NCBI GenBank assembly: GCA_001242845.1
Contig: LN774881.1
Span: 468,685-532,684, forward strand
Direction: 5' to 3'
DNA length: 64,000 nucleotides
Source: Candidatus Westeberhardia cardiocondylae
GTDB taxonomy: Bacteria > Pseudomonadota > Gammaproteobacteria > Enterobacterales > Enterobacteriaceae
The position numbers and the translations under genes are program-made. This document shows positions 24,010-36,025 of this stretch, in pieces. Under the pieces are notes generated by a model, which did no database searches, had not been told where the DNA came from, and saw nothing but the letters and a program-made list of their open reading frames with translations. Position 1 is the stretch's first letter. The number at the start of each line of letters is the position of its first letter.

Positions 24010-24396
24010 ATGCATATAGTATCATTCATAACATTTTTCACTCTCGCTTTAATTCTATGCGCGTTATTGCTTATTATCAGTTATTTTCTTGGGGAACGTC
24101 CTACTAATCTTAATACATCATCTTCTAAAAATATTCCATTTGAATCAGGAGTGAATCCAATAAAACAAGAAAAATTACAATTTTTTGCAAAGTTCTATTT
24201 ACTAGCAATGTCTTTCGTTATTTTTGATATAGAATCTATCTACATATATACTTGGGCTACTATAATCCGCGAAGCAAATTGGATAGGGTTTATTGAAGCA
24301 ATAATATTTATAGTAAATTTATTAGTTTCACTTTTATATCTAATAAAAAAAGATGTACTAAATTGGAAAAGTCTCTCAAATAAAAAACAAACATAA
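24010..24396 (+). CDS. nuoA: NADH-quinone oxidoreductase subunit A
   Basis: Membrane-arm subunit at the quinone-site hinge of complex I. 128 residues with three membrane segments (about 6-28, 68-90, 95-117). Conserved loop KNIPFESGVNPI and FYLLAMSFVIFDIESIYIY match the family. E. coli has 147 residues; the missing parts are the polar N- and C-terminal tails. First gene of the complete nuoA-N operon. Confidence 0.96.
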   Translation: MHIVSFITFFTLALILCALLLIISYFLGERPTNLNTSSSKNIPFESGVNPIKQEKLQFFAKFYLLAMSFVIFDIESIYIYTWATIIREANWIGFIEAIIFIVNLLVSLLYLIKKDVLNWKSLSNKKQT

Positions 24397-24456
24397 ATTC
24401 TAAACTAACTATAAATTATTAAACACAAAATCTCATTTTACTATTAAAATCTAAAA

Positions 24457-25128
24457 ATGAAATATACTCTTACTGATATAAAAATAAAAAATAAAAAAAA
24501 ACATCATCTAACAAACAAAATAAACAAAACGAAAAATACTCAAAACAACATAACAAATAACATTTATTTATATAAATTAAAAAAAATTGTACAAAATATC
24601 GTAAACTGGAGCAGAAGTAATTCTATTTGGCCTCTCAATTTTGGATTATCTTGTTGTTATGTCGAAATGACTACTGCATTTACATCCATTCACGACATAG
24701 CACGTTTTGGTTCTGAAGTTATTAGAGCATCACCGAGACAAGCAGATCTTATGGTAATAGCTGGAACTCCGTTTATAAAAATGGTCCCGGTTATTAAACG
24801 TCTATATGATCAAATGTTAGAACCAAAATGGGTGATATCAATGGGATCATGTGCAAATTCAGGAGGAATGTATGATATTTATTCTGTAGTACAAGGTATC
24901 GATAAATTTCTTCCTGTCGATATTTATATACCTGGGTGTCCTCCAAGACCAGAAGCTTATATTCAAGCACTTCTTCTTTTGCAAAAATCTATAAAAAAAG
25001 AAAAAAGACCATTATCCTGGGTCATAGGAAATCAAAAAAAATACAAAATAAAAATAAACGCAGAACGTTACAAAAAAAGAAAAAAAAACCAAAAAATCAA
25101 AACATTACAATCCATAAATGATATTTAA
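24457..25128 (+). CDS. nuoB: NADH-quinone oxidoreductase subunit B (N2 cluster)
   Basis: Peripheral-arm subunit carrying 4Fe-4S cluster N2, which passes electrons to quinone. All four ligand cysteines are visible: the tandem pair in [19 protein letters not shown] and [17 protein letters not shown]-type segment [20 protein letters not shown] is intact. 223 residues (220 in E. coli); both termini are K/N-rich and variable. It lies 60 bases after nuoA. Confidence 0.97.
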   Translation: MKYTLTDIKIKNKKKHHLTNKINKTKNTQNNITNNIYLYKLKKIVQNIVNWSRSNSIWPLNFGLSCCYVEMTTAFTSIHDIARFGSEVIRASPRQADLMVIAGTPFIKMVPVIKRLYDQMLEPKWVISMGSCANSGGMYDIYSVVQGIDKFLPVDIYIPGCPPRPEAYIQALLLLQKSIKKEKRPLSWVIGNQKKYKIKINAERYKKRKKNQKIKTLQSINDI

Positions 25129-25201
25129 ATTTTGCTGAAAACTTTTATTAATTCTGATTTATAATTGAACATATCATGAAAAATAAAAAACCTTAAAACA
25201 T

Positions 25202-27004
25202 ATGAAAAAAACCAATGAACAAAATTTAAACCCAGAAACTTTAAAAGAAAAAAATTATCAAGATAATTTAACAATTCAAAACATTTATCAAAAATTCGGA
25301 AAAAAAAACTTTTTTTTACAATCAACTAAAATAAACAGTCCAGTAATATGGGTAAATAAAAAACAAATACTACAAATATTAAATTTTTTAAAACAAAACG
25401 AAAAAAAACCATATAATATGCTATATGACTTACATGCAATAGATGAGCGATTAAGAATAAACAAACAACATTTACCAAAAACAGATTTTACCATTTTTTA
25501 TCATTTATTATCCATTCCCAATAACTTAGATATTATTATAAAAGTTGCATTATTAGAAAATAATTTACATATCCCAACAGTAACAAAAATTTTTCCTAAT
25601 GCTAATTGGTACGAACGAGAAACTTGGGAAATGTTTGGAATAATATTTGATAATCATCCAAACCTCACACATCTGATTATGCCAAAAAATTGGCAGGGAT
25701 ATCCTCTTCGAAAAGATCATCCAGCCAGAGCTACCGAAATGGAACCGTTCTTTTTAGATAAAGAAAAAGAAAATCTATCTATGCGAAATTTAAATTTTAA
25801 CCCAAAAGAATGGGGAATGAGCAAAAAAACAAAAAATGAAAATTTCATGTTTCTCAACTTAGGGCCAAATCATCCATCAGTACATGGAGTATTTCGTATC
25901 ATTTTGCAATTGAAAGGTGAAGAAATAATCAACTGCGTTCCAGATATAGGGTACCACCATAGAGGAGCAGAAAAAATGGGGGAACGACAATCATGGCATA
26001 ATTATATCCCATACACCGACCGCGTTGAATATTTAGGGGGGTGTATCAACGAAATGCCATATATATTAGCTGTAGAAAAATTAGCTAATATAAAAGTACC
26101 AAATCGAGTAAAAGTCATCAGAATTATGCTATCAGAATTGTTTCGGATAAATAGCCACCTTTTATACATTAGCACATATATTCAAGATGTAGGAGGAATG
26201 ACACCAGTATTTTTAGCGTTTACAGATAGACAAAAAATATATAATGTTATTGAAGGAATAACGGGAGCTAGAATGCATCCAGCTTGGTTCCGAATCGGAG
26301 GAGTAGCAAATGATTTACCAAATGGGTGGAATAAACTATTACAAGAATGTTTATTATGGATACCAAAAAGGTTGAATAAATATGTAAAACTATCTATAAA
26401 AAACTCTATTTTTCAAGCAAGAACTAAAGGAGTTGCTTCATATAATTTTAAAGAAGCATTAAAATGGGGAGTAACAGGATCAGCTTTACGGGCAACTGGT
26501 ATTAATTTTGACATAAGAAAAAAAAGACCTTACTCCTATTATGAAAATTTTGAATTTGAAATCCCTATTGGAAAAGGTATCAGTGATTGCTATAGTAGAA
26601 TCATAATAAAAATTGAAGAAATCTATCAAAGTCTTCGAATACTTGAGCAGTGTTTAAAAAATATGCCATCTGGACCGTACAAAGCTGATCATCCATTAAC
26701 TACTCCACCTTTAAAACATCACACAACAAAAAACATTGAAACTCTTATTACACATTTTTTACAAGTATCTTGGGGTCCAGTAATACCAGCAAATGAATCA
26801 TTTCAAATGATAGAAGCTACAAAAGGAATAAACAGTTACTACTTAATTAGTGATGGAAGCACTATGAGTTATAGAACTAGAATTAGAACACCTAGTTTTC
26901 CACATTTACAACAAATACCTTCAGTAATAAAAGGAAGTATATTATCAGATTTAATTACATACTTAGGAAGTATTGATTTTGTTATGTCTGATGTAGACAG
27001 ATAG
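25202..27004 (+). CDS. nuoCD: NADH-quinone oxidoreductase subunits C and D, fused
   Basis: Single 600-residue chain, as in E. coli (596 to 600): residues about 1-190 are NuoC ([36 protein letters not shown]) and about 215-600 are NuoD ([43 protein letters not shown]-like [10 protein letters not shown], and the C-terminal RTPSFPHLQ ... [12 protein letters not shown]). NuoD contributes to the quinone pocket with NuoB. The fusion is typical of Enterobacterales and supports the host-lineage assignment. An A8 run at about 25301-25308 followed shortly by a T8 run sits in the NuoC part. Confidence 0.97.
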   Translation: MKKTNEQNLNPETLKEKNYQDNLTIQNIYQKFGKKNFFLQSTKINSPVIWVNKKQILQILNFLKQNEKKPYNMLYDLHAIDERLRINKQHLPKTDFTIFYHLLSIPNNLDIIIKVALLENNLHIPTVTKIFPNANWYERETWEMFGIIFDNHPNLTHLIMPKNWQGYPLRKDHPARATEMEPFFLDKEKENLSMRNLNFNPKEWGMSKKTKNENFMFLNLGPNHPSVHGVFRIILQLKGEEIINCVPDIGYHHRGAEKMGERQSWHNYIPYTDRVEYLGGCINEMPYILAVEKLANIKVPNRVKVIRIMLSELFRINSHLLYISTYIQDVGGMTPVFLAFTDRQKIYNVIEGITGARMHPAWFRIGGVANDLPNGWNKLLQECLLWIPKRLNKYVKLSIKNSIFQARTKGVASYNFKEALKWGVTGSALRATGINFDIRKKRPYSYYENFEFEIPIGKGISDCYSRIIIKIEEIYQSLRILEQCLKNMPSGPYKADHPLTTPPLKHHTTKNIETLITHFLQVSWGPVIPANESFQMIEATKGINSYYLISDGSTMSYRTRIRTPSFPHLQQIPSVIKGSILSDLITYLGSIDFVMSDVDR

Positions 27005-27061
27005 TAAAATATAAAAAAATTGTTACACAAAAATAAAATCTTAAAATTTTACAATAAAATT

Positions 27062-27541
27062 ATGAATAAAAAATTATTTTTAGATGAACAAGATAAAAAA
27101 ATCATAGAAAAAGAAAAAAAAAACTATGAAAGCCCACGTGCTGCTTCTATTGAAGTATTAAAATTCATACAAAAAAAGTACAATTGGATACCAGACGAAC
27201 TTATGAATCCTATAGCAAAAACATTAAATATGTCTAGTAGTGAATTAGAAGAAATAACAACTTTTTACAGTCAAATTTTTAGAAAACCAGTTGGAAAAAA
27301 TATTATTAGATATTGTGATAGTATCGTTTGTTACATTACAGGATATGAAATCATTAAAAAAAAAATTGAATTTTTACTTAAAATCAAACCTGGACAAACT
27401 ACAAAAAACAAAAAATTTACGTTACTACCTACTTGTTGTCTAGGAAATTGTGATAAAAGTCCAGTAATTATGATTAACGATAACACTTATACAAACATAA
27501 CACCAAAAAAAATTTCTCTTTTATTAAAAAAATATAAATAA
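27062..27541 (+). CDS. nuoE: NADH-quinone oxidoreductase subunit E (N1a cluster)
   Basis: Thioredoxin-fold subunit with 2Fe-2S cluster N1a next to the FMN subunit. Ligand cysteines are present in [12 protein letters not shown] and [14 protein letters not shown] choose the ATG at 27062 (159 residues); a TTG at 27020 would give 173, and E. coli has 166, so the start is not certain. The conserved start of the fold is [15 protein letters not shown]. The stop overlaps the nuoF ATG by one base (TAATG), indicating coupled translation. Confidence 0.95.
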   Translation: MNKKLFLDEQDKKIIEKEKKNYESPRAASIEVLKFIQKKYNWIPDELMNPIAKTLNMSSSELEEITTFYSQIFRKPVGKNIIRYCDSIVCYITGYEIIKKKIEFLLKIKPGQTTKNKKFTLLPTCCLGNCDKSPVIMINDNTYTNITPKKISLLLKKYK

Positions 27542-28830
27542 TGAATACCATAAATCGAATCATGGAAACACATCCTTTAACTTGGCGGTTACGAAATGAT
27601 CATGAACCAGTATGGATAAAAGAATATAAAGAAAAACATGGATATTTAGGAGCAAAAATTGCTTTGAAAAATCAACCAAACGAAATTATCCAATTAATAA
27701 AAGATTCAGGTCTTAAAGGAAGAGGAGGGGCTGGATTCCCAACAGGATTAAAATGGAGTCTCATACCCAATAATCCAAAAATACATACCAAATATTTAAT
27801 ATGTAATGCAGATGAAATGGAACCTGGAACATATAAAGATCGTTTACTTATGGAAAAATTGCCACACCTTCTAATAGAAGGGATGTTAATTGCTTCATAT
27901 GCTATACAAGCAAACAATGGATATATTTTTCTAAGAGGAGAATATATTGAAGCAGCTATCCATTTACAAAAAGCAATTTCTGAAGCAAAAAAAAACAATC
28001 TTTTAGGACAAAATATCTTAAACAGCAATTTTAACTTCAATTTAATTTTGCACACTGGAGCCGGAAGATATATTTGTGGAGAAGAAACGGCGTTACTCAA
28101 TTCACTAGAAGGTTATAGAGCTATTCCTAGAAATAAACCACCATTTCCAGCAAATTCTGGATTGTGGGGAAAACCAACTTGTATAAATAATGTTGAAACA
28201 TTATGTAATATACCTGCTATTGTTGAACACGGTATAAAATGGTACAAAAATCTTTCGTTAAAACTCAGCAATGATAGCGGAACAAAATTAATGGGATTTT
28301 CGGGAAAAGTAAAAAATCCAGGGGTATGGGAATTACCATTAGGAATTACAGCGCGAGAAATTTTAGAAGATTATGCGCAAGGAATGAAAAATAATTATAC
28401 ATTAAAAGCATGGCAACCTGGAGGAGCAGGAACTGAGTTTCTTATGCCAGAACATTTAGATACTCCAATGGACTCTGTTCACATCAGAAACATAGGAAGT
28501 AGACTAGGAACTGCTTTATCAATAGCAATTGATCATAAAACTAACATGGTATCACTAACTAAAAACTTAGAAAAATTTTTTTCCAGAGAATCATGTGGAT
28601 GGTGCACACCATGTCGAGATGGTTTACCATGGATCGTAAAAATTCTCAAATCTTTAGAAAAAAAAGAAGGAAAAAAAGAAGATATTAAAATTTTAAAGAA
28701 TTTATGCTATTTTATTAAGCCTGGAACAACATTTTGCGCGCATGCACCATCAGCAATTGGACCACTAAAAAGCGCCATGCAATATTTTAAAATAGAATTT
28801 GAAGAAGGAATTAAAAAAATCATTAAATAA
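27541..28830 (+). CDS. nuoF: NADH-quinone oxidoreductase subunit F (NADH/FMN site)
   Basis: Binds NADH, FMN and 4Fe-4S cluster N3; entry point for electrons. 429 residues (445 in E. coli). Nucleotide loop [15 protein letters not shown] (about residues 57-71), [33 protein letters not shown] and the N3 motif [12 protein letters not shown] with a further cysteine in GTTFCAHAP are all intact. One-base overlap with nuoE and about 100 bases to nuoG. Confidence 0.98.
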   Translation: MNTINRIMETHPLTWRLRNDHEPVWIKEYKEKHGYLGAKIALKNQPNEIIQLIKDSGLKGRGGAGFPTGLKWSLIPNNPKIHTKYLICNADEMEPGTYKDRLLMEKLPHLLIEGMLIASYAIQANNGYIFLRGEYIEAAIHLQKAISEAKKNNLLGQNILNSNFNFNLILHTGAGRYICGEETALLNSLEGYRAIPRNKPPFPANSGLWGKPTCINNVETLCNIPAIVEHGIKWYKNLSLKLSNDSGTKLMGFSGKVKNPGVWELPLGITAREILEDYAQGMKNNYTLKAWQPGGAGTEFLMPEHLDTPMDSVHIRNIGSRLGTALSIAIDHKTNMVSLTKNLEKFFSRESCGWCTPCRDGLPWIVKILKSLEKKEGKKEDIKILKNLCYFIKPGTTFCAHAPSAIGPLKSAMQYFKIEFEEGIKKIIK

Positions 28831-28928
28831 TAAAAAATATCTTATTAATAATACGCTTATGAAACAAATCTACGTAAACTAAAATACTAAATTAATATAA
28901 TAAAATTCCCAAATCATCATTAATAACT

Positions 28929-31682
28929 ATGACCATTATATATATAAATAAAAAAAAATATAAAGTTGATCAAAAAGATAATCTACTTAAAACATGTTTA
29001 AACCTTGGTTTTAATATTCCTTATTTTTGCTGGCACCCAGAACTAGGAAGCATAGGTTCCTGTCGACAATGTGCAATAAAAAAATATAAAGATAAAGAAG
29101 ATACAACTGGACAAATTATTATGTCGTGCATGACACCTCCTGATGATAATATGATTATCTCCACTAAAGATAAAGAAACAAAAAATTTCAGAAAAAACAT
29201 CATAGAATTATTAATGATTAATCACCCTCATGACTGCCCAGTTTGCGAAGAAGGAGGAAATTGTCATCTACAAGATATGACTGTCATGGCTCAACATACA
29301 AATAGAAAATACCATTTCAAAAAAAGAACACATAAAAATCAATATATTGGTCCATTTATAACACATGAAATGAACAGATGCATAACATGTTATCGTTGTG
29401 TTCGTTACTATAAAGATTATGCTGGTGGAAATGATTTTGGAGTATACGGAATACATGATAATATATATTTTGGAAGATACGAAAACGGAACATTAGAAAA
29501 CGAATTCTCAGGAAATTTGATAGAAATATGTCCAACAGGTGTTTTCACAGATAAAACTCATTCTAAAAATTACAACAGAAAATGGGACATGCAAAGCTCT
29601 CCAAGTATATGTCAACAATGTAGCATAGGATGCAACATTTTTCTTGAAGAAAGATATGGAAAATTAAGACGAATAGAAAATCGTTATAATGAAAATATTA
29701 ATCACCATTTTTTGTGTGATAGAGGACGTTTTAGTTATGATTATATAAACTTAAAAAACAGACCACATCAACCAAAAAAGAAAAAAAATGAAAAATGGAT
29801 AAATTTAACTGCAAATGAAGCTATAAAATATGCCACAAAAATTCTAAAAAAATCCACAAAAATTTGGGGGATAGGTTCTCCAAGAGCTAGTATTGAAAGT
29901 AATTTCGCGTTAAAAGAATTAGTAGGAAAAGAAAATTTTTCTATAGGAATACCAAATCAAGAAAAAAATGAATTAAACTTAATCTTAAATATATTAGAAA
30001 ACAGTGGTATTCACACCCCATCAATTAGAGAAATAGAAGATTATGATGCAATATTAATACTTGGAGAAGATATCACACAAACTGGTGCAAGAATGGCTTT
30101 ATCAATAAGACAAGCTATAAAAAATACAAAAAAAAAATACATAAAAGAACAAAATATACCAAATTGGAATATTCGCGCAATTATGAATATTCGTCAGAAT
30201 AAAAAAAATCCACTTTTTATCACTAATGTAGATAAAACAAAATTAGATGATATCGCAACATGGACATATTATGCAACAACTGAAGAACAAGCAAAATTTG
30301 GATTTTCTATAGCACACAAATTAGATAAAAAATCTCCTCATATAAAAAATATGAATCCAGAGCTAAAAGAAGAAATAAATTTAATAACAAAAACATTATC
30401 TCAAGCCAAAAAACCTCTAATAATATCTGGAAATGGATCAGGAAACAAAAAAATTATTTCTGCTGCTGCAAATATTGCCTTTGCCTTAAAAAAAAGAGGT
30501 AAAAAAACCGTAGGAATCAGCTTTGTTCTATCTAATGTTAATAGTATGGGATCAATTATAATTGGAGGAACCAGTTTAAATAAAATAATAAATACAATAA
30601 AAATCGAAAAACAAAGTTCCAAAAATAATACAACTCTAATCGTATTAGAAAATGACTTATACAGATATCTATCAACAAAAACAATCAACTCTTTAATGAA
30701 AAAAATAAAATATCTAATAGTATTAGATCACCAATTTAATCTAACTCACAAACAATCTCATTTAATATTTTCAGCAACAAGTTATGCAGAAAGTAGCGGT
30801 ACTGTAATCAATCACGAAGGAAGAGCACAAAGATTCTTTCAAACATATGACCCTTCCTATTATAATTCCAATATTATTATGTTAGAAAGTTGGCGTTGGC
30901 TACATTGGTTACACTCATCTTATACAAAAAAAAATCTAAAATGGAAAAAACTCGATCATATTATCCACGCAATAACAAAAAAAATAAAAAAATTAGAAAA
31001 AATAAAATACGTATCCCCAAAAGAAAGTTTCCGAATTCACGGACAAAAATTAGCTAGAATGCCTCATTGTTATAGCGGAAAAGCTGCAATACGCGCACAT
31101 ATTAACATTCATGAAAAAACTACAAAAAAAGATTTTGATAGTATGTTTGCGTTTTCTATGGAAGGAAATAATTCCCTTCAATTCCCCCACCAACAAATAG
31201 CATTTTCCTGGTCCCCTGGATGGAATTCATCACATTCTTGGAATAAATTTAAAAATGAAATAAAATGTAACTCACATTTGAACAATTCCGGAGTTTTATT
31301 ATTCAAAAAAAATAAAAAAAACAATTTAAAATATTTTAACTTCTCTACAGAAAAACAAGATTCATATATAAGCGATAATTGGTATATTGCTCCTTACTGG
31401 CACCTTTTTGGAAGCGAAGAAACATCGCAAAATTCAAAATTTATAAAAAAAAGAATGCCTTCCATTTATATTATAATTAGCGAAAAAGACGTAAACATAT
31501 TAGGAAACATCAATTCTACTACACTACTTTCCTTTAATTGCAAAAACTTTAAATATTGTTTTCCAATTAAAATAAGTAAAAAACTAAACAGAAAACACCT
31601 AGGTTTACCATTAGGTTTTCCTGGTATACCAACAACACTTTCAGGTATGAAAGTAACAAATTTAAACATAATTAATGTATGA
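28929..31682 (+). CDS. nuoG: NADH-quinone oxidoreductase subunit G
   Basis: Largest peripheral subunit, wiring several iron-sulfur clusters. 917 residues (908 in E. coli). N-terminal ferredoxin domain: [15 protein letters not shown] and SCMTP; then [38 protein letters not shown]; and the extra cluster N7 motif [11 protein letters not shown] with its fourth cysteine in LCDRGRF. The molybdopterin-fold C-terminal two thirds is retained but divergent. The last four bases (ATGA) overlap the nuoH start. Retention of the N7 cysteines follows the E. coli-type complex. Confidence 0.97.
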   Translation: MTIIYINKKKYKVDQKDNLLKTCLNLGFNIPYFCWHPELGSIGSCRQCAIKKYKDKEDTTGQIIMSCMTPPDDNMIISTKDKETKNFRKNIIELLMINHPHDCPVCEEGGNCHLQDMTVMAQHTNRKYHFKKRTHKNQYIGPFITHEMNRCITCYRCVRYYKDYAGGNDFGVYGIHDNIYFGRYENGTLENEFSGNLIEICPTGVFTDKTHSKNYNRKWDMQSSPSICQQCSIGCNIFLEERYGKLRRIENRYNENINHHFLCDRGRFSYDYINLKNRPHQPKKKKNEKWINLTANEAIKYATKILKKSTKIWGIGSPRASIESNFALKELVGKENFSIGIPNQEKNELNLILNILENSGIHTPSIREIEDYDAILILGEDITQTGARMALSIRQAIKNTKKKYIKEQNIPNWNIRAIMNIRQNKKNPLFITNVDKTKLDDIATWTYYATTEEQAKFGFSIAHKLDKKSPHIKNMNPELKEEINLITKTLSQAKKPLIISGNGSGNKKIISAAANIAFALKKRGKKTVGISFVLSNVNSMGSIIIGGTSLNKIINTIKIEKQSSKNNTTLIVLENDLYRYLSTKTINSLMKKIKYLIVLDHQFNLTHKQSHLIFSATSYAESSGTVINHEGRAQRFFQTYDPSYYNSNIIMLESWRWLHWLHSSYTKKNLKWKKLDHIIHAITKKIKKLEKIKYVSPKESFRIHGQKLARMPHCYSGKAAIRAHINIHEKTTKKDFDSMFAFSMEGNNSLQFPHQQIAFSWSPGWNSSHSWNKFKNEIKCNSHLNNSGVLLFKKNKKNNLKYFNFSTEKQDSYISDNWYIAPYWHLFGSEETSQNSKFIKKRMPSIYIIISEKDVNILGNINSTTLLSFNCKNFKYCFPIKISKKLNRKHLGLPLGFPGIPTTLSGMKVTNLNIINV

Positions 31683-32647
31683 AACAATTAATATCAAAAA
31701 TTATAGAAATATTTCCTAAAACAATTACTACACTTATATTACTAGTAAGTTTTGGTGCTTATATGAGTTTTATTGAACGAAGATTGTTAGGGTTGTTTCA
31801 AAATAGATATGGTCCAAACCGGGTAGGTTGGGGTGGATCATTACAACTAATAGCAGATTTTTTAAAAATGATTTTTAAAGAAGAATGGACTCCTCCATTT
31901 GCACACAAAACATTATTTATTTTAGCACCTATACTTTCTTTTACGTTACCCATAATGACATTTTCAATTATACCAATCTCTCCTACTTGGATAATATCTG
32001 ACTTTAACATAGGGGTTTTATTTTTCTTAATGATAACAGGGTTAGGAATATATCCAATTTTACTAGCTGGGTGGTCAAGTAATAATAAATATTCTTTGCT
32101 AGGTTCTATGCGAGCAGTAACTCAAACAATAAGTTACGAAATATTTATGGGGCTTTCACTAATGGGGGTTGTAGCTAAAACAGAATCGTTTAACTTAGAA
32201 TATATTGTAAATTCTCAACAAAATTTGTGGAATATCATACCACAATTTTTAGGATTTTTTTCTTTTATATTGGCTGGAATTGCAATTTGCCATAGACATC
32301 CATTTGATCAACCAGAGGCAGAACAAGAACTATCAGATGGTTATCATATTGAATATTCAGGAATAAAGTTTGGATTATTTTTTGTTGGAGAATATATCAA
32401 TATGATTGTAATTTCATCGCTGGTAACAACATTTTTCTTGGGAGGATGGCAAGGTCCTTTCTTGCCACCATTTTGTTGGTTTTTCATAAAAACCGCTATT
32501 TTCATGATATTCTTTGTTTTAATACGGGCAGCAATTCCTAGACCATCATATGAACAAACTATGACAATAAGTTGGAAAATCCTATTTCCAATTACATTAA
32601 CTAATTTTTTAATAACTGCAATAATAATTCTATATGAACAAAACTAA
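31679..32647 (+). CDS. nuoH: NADH-quinone oxidoreductase subunit H
   Basis: Membrane subunit forming the quinone-entry tunnel. 322 residues (325 in E. coli), about eight membrane segments. Conserved pieces: [74 protein letters not shown] and [11 protein letters not shown]. The start overlaps nuoG by four bases and the end overlaps nuoI by 14. Confidence 0.98.
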   Translation: MKQLISKIIEIFPKTITTLILLVSFGAYMSFIERRLLGLFQNRYGPNRVGWGGSLQLIADFLKMIFKEEWTPPFAHKTLFILAPILSFTLPIMTFSIIPISPTWIISDFNIGVLFFLMITGLGIYPILLAGWSSNNKYSLLGSMRAVTQTISYEIFMGLSLMGVVAKTESFNLEYIVNSQQNLWNIIPQFLGFFSFILAGIAICHRHPFDQPEAEQELSDGYHIEYSGIKFGLFFVGEYINMIVISSLVTTFFLGGWQGPFLPPFCWFFIKTAIFMIFFVLIRAAIPRPSYEQTMTISWKILFPITLTNFLITAIIILYEQN

Positions 32648-33203
32648 TAAAAAGCTTTTTCTTTATATAAAAAAATTTTTTCTTAACTTATTCAGTATAT
32701 TACATAGTATTTGGATAGTTGGAGTACAATCCTTTAGTAAAAGAGAAACACATTTATATCCGGATATACCAGTTAAATTATATCCAAGGTACCGGGGAAG
32801 AATCGTATTAACAAGAGATCCAGAAAATCAAGAAAGATGCGTTGCATGCAATTTATGTTCTGTAGTATGTCCGGTAAGCTGTATTTCCTTACAAAAAAAA
32901 ACAAATAAAAACGGACGTTGGTACCCAAAATTTTTTCGAATAAACTTTTCTCGGTGCATTTTTTGCGGTTTGTGTGAAGAAGCTTGTCCAACTTTTGCTA
33001 TTCAACTCATCCCAGATTTCGAAATGAGTGAATATAATCGAAAAGATCTTATATATGAAAAAGAAGATTTACTCATTTCAGGGACTGGAAAGTATCCAAA
33101 ATATAATTTTTATCAACATACGGGAATAAAAATAAAAGGAAAGAAAAAAGGTCATGCAAAAAATGAATATCAACCCATTGATATAAAAGAATTGCTTCCA
33201 TAA
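32634..33203 (+). CDS. nuoI: NADH-quinone oxidoreductase subunit I (two 4Fe-4S clusters)
   Basis: Ferredoxin-like subunit with clusters N6a and N6b linking the peripheral arm to N2. Both motifs are complete: [17 protein letters not shown] and [30 protein letters not shown] and [18 protein letters not shown] match E. coli closely. 189 residues against 180; the extra is at the N-terminus, from an ATG inside the nuoH end. No better start is visible. Confidence 0.97.
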   Translation: MNKTNKKLFLYIKKFFLNLFSILHSIWIVGVQSFSKRETHLYPDIPVKLYPRYRGRIVLTRDPENQERCVACNLCSVVCPVSCISLQKKTNKNGRWYPKFFRINFSRCIFCGLCEEACPTFAIQLIPDFEMSEYNRKDLIYEKEDLLISGTGKYPKYNFYQHTGIKIKGKKKGHAKNEYQPIDIKELLP

Positions 33204-33222
33204 ATTTAATACGAGGAGACAT

Positions 33223-33723
33223 ATGAAATTAATATTTCATATATTTGAATTAATTTTGATTATATCTACAATAAACGTGATTATACAAAAAAATTTAATG
33301 TATTCACTTTTATATTTTATACTTTCTTTACTATCTATATCATGTATATTTTTTTTAATAAATTGTTATTTTATCGGGTCTCTAACGATTATCATATACG
33401 CTGGAACCATCATGGTATTATTTATCTTCGCAATTATGACACTAGATACAGATAATAAAAAAAAACAAAGAAAATTTTTTTGGAAAAACCAAAAAAATTA
33501 CATAAAACTTCTATTACCAATAACACTATCATGTTTCATTTTATATAACATACCAAATAAAAATTATCTAAATACTGAATTAAACGAATATATAATTAAC
33601 GAAAAAGAAATAGGTCTTGCGTTATTCGGTGGACCATATTTTTTGATAACCGAATTAGCATCAATGCTTCTTTTATCCAGTCTTATAATTACTCTTTATT
33701 TTAATAAATTCAATATTAATTAA
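33223..33723 (+). CDS. nuoJ: NADH-quinone oxidoreductase subunit J
   Basis: Membrane-arm subunit with about five membrane segments in 166 residues (184 in E. coli). Family signature in the third helix: GSLTIIIYAGTIMVLFIFAIMTLD is present in full form; I note YAGTIMVLFIFAIM where E. coli has YAGAIMVLFVFVVM. The ATG follows the strong Shine-Dalgarno GAGGAG. C-terminal helix with GGPYFLITELASMLLLSSLI is kept. Confidence 0.94.
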   Translation: MKLIFHIFELILIISTINVIIQKNLMYSLLYFILSLLSISCIFFLINCYFIGSLTIIIYAGTIMVLFIFAIMTLDTDNKKKQRKFFWKNQKNYIKLLLPITLSCFILYNIPNKNYLNTELNEYIINEKEIGLALFGGPYFLITELASMLLLSSLIITLYFNKFNIN

Positions 33724-33775
33724 AAAATAAAAATAAATATACTTTACAAAAATGAAAGGAAAAATTATATTTATG

Positions 33776-34063
33776 ATGTTATCTCTATTTCATATTTCGA
33801 TTTTATCAACTATCCTATTTATAATAGGATTTTCAGGAACAATATTTTGTAGAAATCTATTATCCATATTTTTATCAATAGAAATCATGACAAATTCTGC
33901 ATCCATAATATTTGTTGCAGCTGGAAACTTTTGGAAAAATATAGACGGACAAATTCTATACATAACTATCATGACTGTAATTGCTTCAGAAGCGAGTATT
34001 TTTTTAATACTATTATTACAATTACACAAAAAAATAAATACCTTAAATATTGCAAAATATTAA
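33776..34063 (+). CDS. nuoK: NADH-quinone oxidoreductase subunit K
   Basis: Small three-helix membrane subunit with two buried glutamates used in proton transfer, seen here in SIEIMTNSAS and IASEASIFLILLLQLH. I place the start at 33776 because MLSLFHISILSTILFIIG aligns residue for residue with the E. coli N-terminus; an AAAGGA lies 15 bases upstream. An in-frame ATG at 33752 would add eight residues and has no ribosome site of its own. 95 residues (100 in E. coli). Confidence 0.94.
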   Translation: MLSLFHISILSTILFIIGFSGTIFCRNLLSIFLSIEIMTNSASIIFVAAGNFWKNIDGQILYITIMTVIASEASIFLILLLQLHKKINTLNIAKY

Positions 34064-34077
34064 TGAGATAAACAATA

Positions 34078-35949
34078 ATGAACCTATTATTCTTAATACC
34101 AATATCTCCCCTAATAGGGTTCTTGTTATTAACATATCCAAAATGGAAAAATAACAAAACATATTCAACCTCAATAGGAATAGGAAGTATTGGAATATCT
34201 GCTATTATCAACGCTTGGGTGGGAATAAAATTTTTACTCCTAAACAATGAAAAAGAAAAAATCTATTTTAAACAACACTTATGGGATTGGATTTCATTAG
34301 ATAAATTTAACATTACAATAACACTACATTTAGATGGATTATCATTTACTATGATGTCAATCATAGTTAATATCGGATTTATTATTCTTCTTTATTCCAC
34401 GTGGTATATGAATATGAATAAAGATTATGCTTGCTTTTTTTCTTATACTAATTTATTTATGTCAAACATGATATTTCTTGTATTAGTTGATAATTTATTA
34501 TCAATGTATTTTTTTTGGGAAATTGTTGGTTTTTGTAGCTACCTTTTGATAGGTTTTTATAATAAAATACCTAAAAATGGAACAGCAGCAATAAAATCTT
34601 TTATAACAACAAGAATTAGTGACATATTTTTGTTATTATCATTACTTTTAATATATACACAATTAGAAACTCTAAATTTTCACAATTTATCACAACTAGA
34701 TGAGAAAAATTCCCCTATTATCAAAATTTCAATTTCGATATTATTACTAATTGGAGCAATAGGAAAATCTGCACAATTTCCTTTTCATACTTGGTTAACA
34801 AGTGCGATGGTCGGACCCACACCAGTGTCCGCACTAATTCATGCAACTACCATGGTAACTTCTGGAATATATTTAATTGCTAGAACTCACGAAATATTCA
34901 TCAATACACCAAAAATATTAAATATACTTTGCATACTAAGTATAATAACAATATTAATTTCAGGAACCTCAGCTTTAACACAAAAAAATATAAAAAAAAT
35001 CTTAGCTTATTCTACTATTAGTCAATTAGGATACATATTTCTTTCTCTTAGCATACAAGCATGGCATGCTGCTATATTTCATTTAATGATTCATTCATTT
35101 TTTAAAGCTCTGTTATTCTTATCTTCGGGTGCATTAATTTTAGCATGCAATCACGAACAAAATATTTTCAAAATGGGTGGATTACAAAAAACCTTACCTT
35201 TAATTTATATATCTTTTATGATAGGAAGTTCTGCATTAACAGGAATTCCTTGGATCAGTTCAGGATTCTATTCAAAAGAACAAATTTTTCATTTTATACT
35301 TCAACATAATAATATATTAATATTAGGAGAAATTTTAGGAACACTCCTTACTACAATGTATACATTTAGAATGATCTTTATAATATTTTATGGAAAATCA
35401 AAAATTATTCCAAAGAATAAAAAAAATATTTTTTGTAACTTCTCTTTATTCATTCTCTCAATATTATCAACATTTATAGGTTCGTATATTACACCACCAT
35501 TAAAAGAAATATTTCCGAAAAACAATCAAGAAATTCCAATTAATATATTTCAAGTACAATGGATATATGGAACCCTAATAATAATTGGAAGTTATTTTAT
35601 AACAAAATTTTGGATCGAAAAAAAACACACTTTAAAAGATTTTAAAAAACTCATGAAATTACAAAATTCTATATCATCATTTTTTTACCAAGGATGGAAA
35701 TTAAACTTAATATATGAATATATATTACAAAGACCGTATTATAAAATAATTCAATACGTATCAAAAGATCCAATAAATAAATACTTCGAAACATACTTAA
35801 TCATAATAATTAATTACATAACACACATTTTTTTAAATATTGAAAATAACAAAAAAATATATAAATGGTATATACCATCAATAGGAATAAATATTATTTT
35901 AATAATAACATTTTTATTTTTTCTTTCCGATTACACAAAACTTAAATAA
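34078..35949 (+). CDS. nuoL: NADH-quinone oxidoreductase subunit L (antiporter-like)
   Basis: Distal antiporter-like proton pump of complex I with the long lateral helix. 623 residues (613 in E. coli). Key charged residues are in place: Glu in FFWEIVGFCSYLLIGFY, Asp in TTRISDIFLL, Lys in GAIGKSAQFPFHTWL, and Lys in SGFYSKEQIF. AMVGPTPVSALIHATTMVTSG and KKILAYSTISQLGYI are strongly conserved. It lies 14 bases after nuoK. Confidence 0.98.
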   Translation: MNLLFLIPISPLIGFLLLTYPKWKNNKTYSTSIGIGSIGISAIINAWVGIKFLLLNNEKEKIYFKQHLWDWISLDKFNITITLHLDGLSFTMMSIIVNIGFIILLYSTWYMNMNKDYACFFSYTNLFMSNMIFLVLVDNLLSMYFFWEIVGFCSYLLIGFYNKIPKNGTAAIKSFITTRISDIFLLLSLLLIYTQLETLNFHNLSQLDEKNSPIIKISISILLLIGAIGKSAQFPFHTWLTSAMVGPTPVSALIHATTMVTSGIYLIARTHEIFINTPKILNILCILSIITILISGTSALTQKNIKKILAYSTISQLGYIFLSLSIQAWHAAIFHLMIHSFFKALLFLSSGALILACNHEQNIFKMGGLQKTLPLIYISFMIGSSALTGIPWISSGFYSKEQIFHFILQHNNILILGEILGTLLTTMYTFRMIFIIFYGKSKIIPKNKKNIFCNFSLFILSILSTFIGSYITPPLKEIFPKNNQEIPINIFQVQWIYGTLIIIGSYFITKFWIEKKHTLKDFKKLMKLQNSISSFFYQGWKLNLIYEYILQRPYYKIIQYVSKDPINKYFETYLIIIINYITHIFLNIENNKKIYKWYIPSIGINIILIITFLFFLSDYTKLK

Positions 35950-36025
35950 AATTTAAACAATTCATAAAATTCTGGTATAATTTCTAAATTAATATTAAAC
36001 TTTTATTATCAAATTTAGGTTTTCT